From: Chloroflexota bacterium
GTDB taxonomy: Bacteria; Chloroflexota; Dehalococcoidia; SM23-28-2; RBG-16-64-32
Length of the DNA stretch: 5,065 nt
Direction: 5' to 3'
Assembly: GCA_022565075.1 (NCBI GenBank)
Contig: JADFKG010000143.1
Coordinates: 1 to 5,065, forward strand
Below, piece by piece: positions 3,710 through 5,065 of the stretch; position 1 is the first letter of the stretch; each line of letters begins with the position of its first letter. The notes below the pieces were generated by a model. That model searched no databases, was not told the DNA's origin, and saw only the letters and a list, made by a program, of their open reading frames with translations. The translations under genes and the position numbers were made by a program.

Positions 3710-5065
3710 AGGCGATGTTCACCTGCTCGTCCGCCAGCAGGACGGCCGGGCTGTTGTCCAGCGTGTTGACGGCCCAGATGCGGCCCGTGTAGAAGTCGCC
3801 GAAAACGTACCAGCCGTAAAGCTCCGGCATCGCACTCCCGCGGTAGACGAAGCCGCCGGTAACAGCGATGCCCAGGTCGTGGTCGTAGACGGCGCGCGGC
3901 GGCGAGAATACCTTGCCGGTGCACTGGTCGGGAGCGCCCGGGATTTCGTACTCCGCGAACCCTTCGTAGCAGTCCCAGCCATAGTTGCCACCGATGACCA
4001 CGTGGTCGATCTCCTCCCAGAGTTCCTGGCCGACGTCGCCGAGCCAGACGTCGCCTGTGAGGCGGTCGACGGTCATGCGCCAGGGGTTGCGCAGTCCGTA
4101 AGCGAAGATCTCGTCCGCGTTGCCGCCGGGCCCGTCGGCGAACGGGTTGCCGCCGGGGATCGCGTAGCCGGTCCCCGGCGAAACGTCGATCCGTAGCACC
4201 TTGCCCAGAAGAGTGTCCAGCGCCTGACCGTTCTCGTTCGGGTCGCCGCCGCCGCCGCCGTCCCCCGTCGAGAGCAGCAGGTACTCGCTCTGGTCGAAGG
4301 CGATGTGCCCGCCGTTGTGGTTCGGCGCGAACTGCGGGATCGACAGCAAGACCTCGGCGCTGTCCCCGTCGAGGGCGCTTGCGGTCGCCGAGTAGCGAGC
4401 GAGGACAGAGCGGTCCGGGCCCGCCGCCGTGTAGTAGAGGTACACCCGCCCGTCCTGCGCGAAGCTCGGCGAGAAGGCGAGCGACAGCAGGCCCTCCTCG
4501 CCGCCGCCGGCGTCCACGATCCCGCTGACGTCGCCCCAGGCCTGCGGCGCAAAGCTCCCGTCAAGCGACACGCGGTACATCTGGCCGCTCTGCCGGACGG
4601 CGATCGCCTCAGTCGGCGCGCCTGGTATCATCGCCAACTCGATCACGGAGCCATTCGCGTCGCCGAGCGCCTCGCCGCTTATCACTGTCTCCAGGTGGTA
4701 GCCGTTGGCGGTCGGCGTCGCGCCGGGGGCGGACGTGGCCGTCGCTGTGGTCGAAGGCGGTGTCGCAGTCGCCGTGCCCGGCGGAGCCGTCGTTGCGGTC
4801 GCGTCGAGCGGCTCGCCGATCGGTGGGCAGGCCGCGGAGGAGGGTTGAGCGGGCGACAGGCCGCCGACGAACCGGAGCAGGAGCAGCACGTCGCCCTCGT
4901 TCACGTCGCCGTCGCAGTTAACGTCGCCGGCCTGCTCCACGCAGCCGGCGAAAGGCTCGGCGCCGGCCGCGAACCGCAGGGCGGCCAGCGCGTCCAGCGA
5001 GTCGATCGATTCGCTGCAGTCGGCATCGCCTTGCAAGGCGCCGTCGGCGGAAGAACCGTCAGCCC
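3633..5065 (-). CDS. Secreted PQQ-type sugar dehydrogenase with dockerin-like N-terminus (copy B, 5' end cut off)
   Basis: A partial GSDH-family protein, paralogous to the next gene downstream. The frame stays open to the right edge. The first possible start inside it is a TTG at 5036, but this lies immediately before the dockerin-like repeat and would remove the signal peptide. The nine residues upstream (ADGSSADGA) resemble the post-signal spacer of copy A, so the real start is probably outside the window. Counting from that TTG: dockerin-like pair 3-74, Thr/Ala/Pro linker 75-111, propeller 113-466. The propeller holds NHNGGH (candidate catalytic H240), GDGGGGGDPNENGQ (258-271), LGKVLRIDV (278-286), LRNPWR (315-320), GGNYGWDCYEG (349-359), and likely disulfide C356-C372. 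These are the canonical forms of motifs that copy A has partly lost, so this is the better candidate for an active, PQQ-dependent periplasmic or extracellular sugar dehydrogenase. No PQQ biosynthesis or electron-acceptor gene is in view. Confidence 0.92.
   Translation of the reverse strand, partial: ADGSSADGALQGDADCSESIDSLDALAALRFAAGAEPFAGCVEQAGDVNCDGDVNEGDVLLLLRFVGGLSPAQPSSAACPPIGEPLDATATTAPPGTATATPPSTTATATSAPGATPTANGYHLETVISGEALGDANGSVIELAMIPGAPTEAIAVRQSGQMYRVSLDGSFAPQAWGDVSGIVDAGGGEEGLLSLAFSPSFAQDGRVYLYYTAAGPDRSVLARYSATASALDGDSAEVLLSIPQFAPNHNGGHIAFDQSEYLLLSTGDGGGGGDPNENGQALDTLLGKVLRIDVSPGTGYAIPGGNPFADGPGGNADEIFAYGLRNPWRMTVDRLTGDVWLGDVGQELWEEIDHVVIGGNYGWDCYEGFAEYEIPGAPDQCTGKVFSPPRAVYDHDLGIAVTGGFVYRGSAMPELYGWYVFGDFYTGRIWAVNTLDNSPAVLLADEQVNIASFAELPNGELLIVSYTDGMYQLARD
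4244..4260. repeat. CGC/GCC trinucleotide tract in the glycine loop
   Basis: Seventeen bases of uninterrupted GCC-type triplets encode the run of glycines in GDGGGGGD of copy B (residues 258-265). Copy A has GDGGFSGD at this place with no triplet tract. Such tracts can change length by slippage in whole codons. Confidence 0.6.
4704..4814 (-). other. Low-complexity Thr/Ala/Pro linker (copy B)
   Basis: Encodes a 37-residue tether rich in TAT and PP units (for example GTATATPPSTTATATS). It has the same length and place as the copy A linker but little residue-by-residue identity, as expected for a fast-drifting spacer. Confidence 0.75.
4815..5030 (-). other. Dockerin-like Ca2+-binding repeat pair (copy B)
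   Basis: Two loops, GDADCSESIDSLDAL and GDVNCDGDVNEGDV, each followed by a hydrophobic helix (AALRFAAG, LLLLRFVGG). The second is close to a canonical dockerin Ca2+ loop. The Cys pattern (loop Cys plus one after each helix, ending CPPIG) matches copy A position for position, so the pair was duplicated with the enzyme domain. Confidence 0.75.

Noticed and set aside
3588..4196. A 202-codon + strand open frame opposite copy B
   Set aside because: It is antisense to a clear GSDH domain, has no domain signal of its own, and its Arg/Val/Ala-rich composition is what high-GC antisense frames give. A similar frame lies opposite copy A at 2334-2783, reflecting the paralogy of the sense genes.
5034..5036. 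TTG as the start of copy B
   Set aside because: It would begin directly at the dockerin-like repeat and remove the signal peptide needed for export. The frame continues upstream to the window edge with residues resembling the copy A spacer.

Overview
The window is high-GC DNA (about 64-65% by eye) packed almost completely with protein genes. There are five coding regions, the largest gap is 57 bases, and no RNA gene, insertion sequence or CRISPR array was seen. The two large secreted proteins carry cysteine-bearing dockerin-like repeats of the form GDVNCDG...DAL..LRFVGGL...CPPIG, followed by Thr/Ala/Pro-rich linkers. From memory this style is typical of Chloroflexota, especially Dehalococcoidia-like environmental genomes. 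That assignment is an inference from motif style and GC content, because no phylogenetic marker gene is present.

Layout. On the + strand, 24-836 is an inositol-monophosphatase-family phosphatase. Everything else is on the - strand and reads from the right edge leftwards: a PQQ-type sugar (glucose/sorbosone) dehydrogenase whose N-terminus lies beyond the window (3633-5065), a tandem paralogue of it with a complete signal peptide (2088-3596), a DUF4097-like beta-repeat protein (1380-2030), and a stand-alone class III nucleotide cyclase (847-1383). The phosphatase and the cyclase converge with only 10 bases between their stop codons.

How the genes may work together. The two dehydrogenases look like secreted enzymes built on one plan: signal peptide, dockerin-like pair, linker, beta-propeller. 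They arose by tandem duplication, and their last ~77 bases are still about 92% identical. The DUF4097-like gene and the cyclase overlap by ATGA and are probably translationally coupled. The cyclase keeps all six canonical catalytic positions for making cAMP. In the 57-base gap just before this pair lies a near-consensus CRP-type palindrome (CGTGA-N6-TCACA). It is followed by a weak -10-like hexamer placed so that the palindrome would be centred about 41.5 bases upstream of the predicted start of transcription. This suggests, without proving it, that the cyclase pair is itself under cAMP-receptor control.

No defence system, mobile element or clearly new system is present. The most unusual feature is the beta-solenoid/cyclase pair with its candidate CRP box. 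The second is the duplicated dehydrogenase pair, in which one copy has lost conserved residues around the active site.
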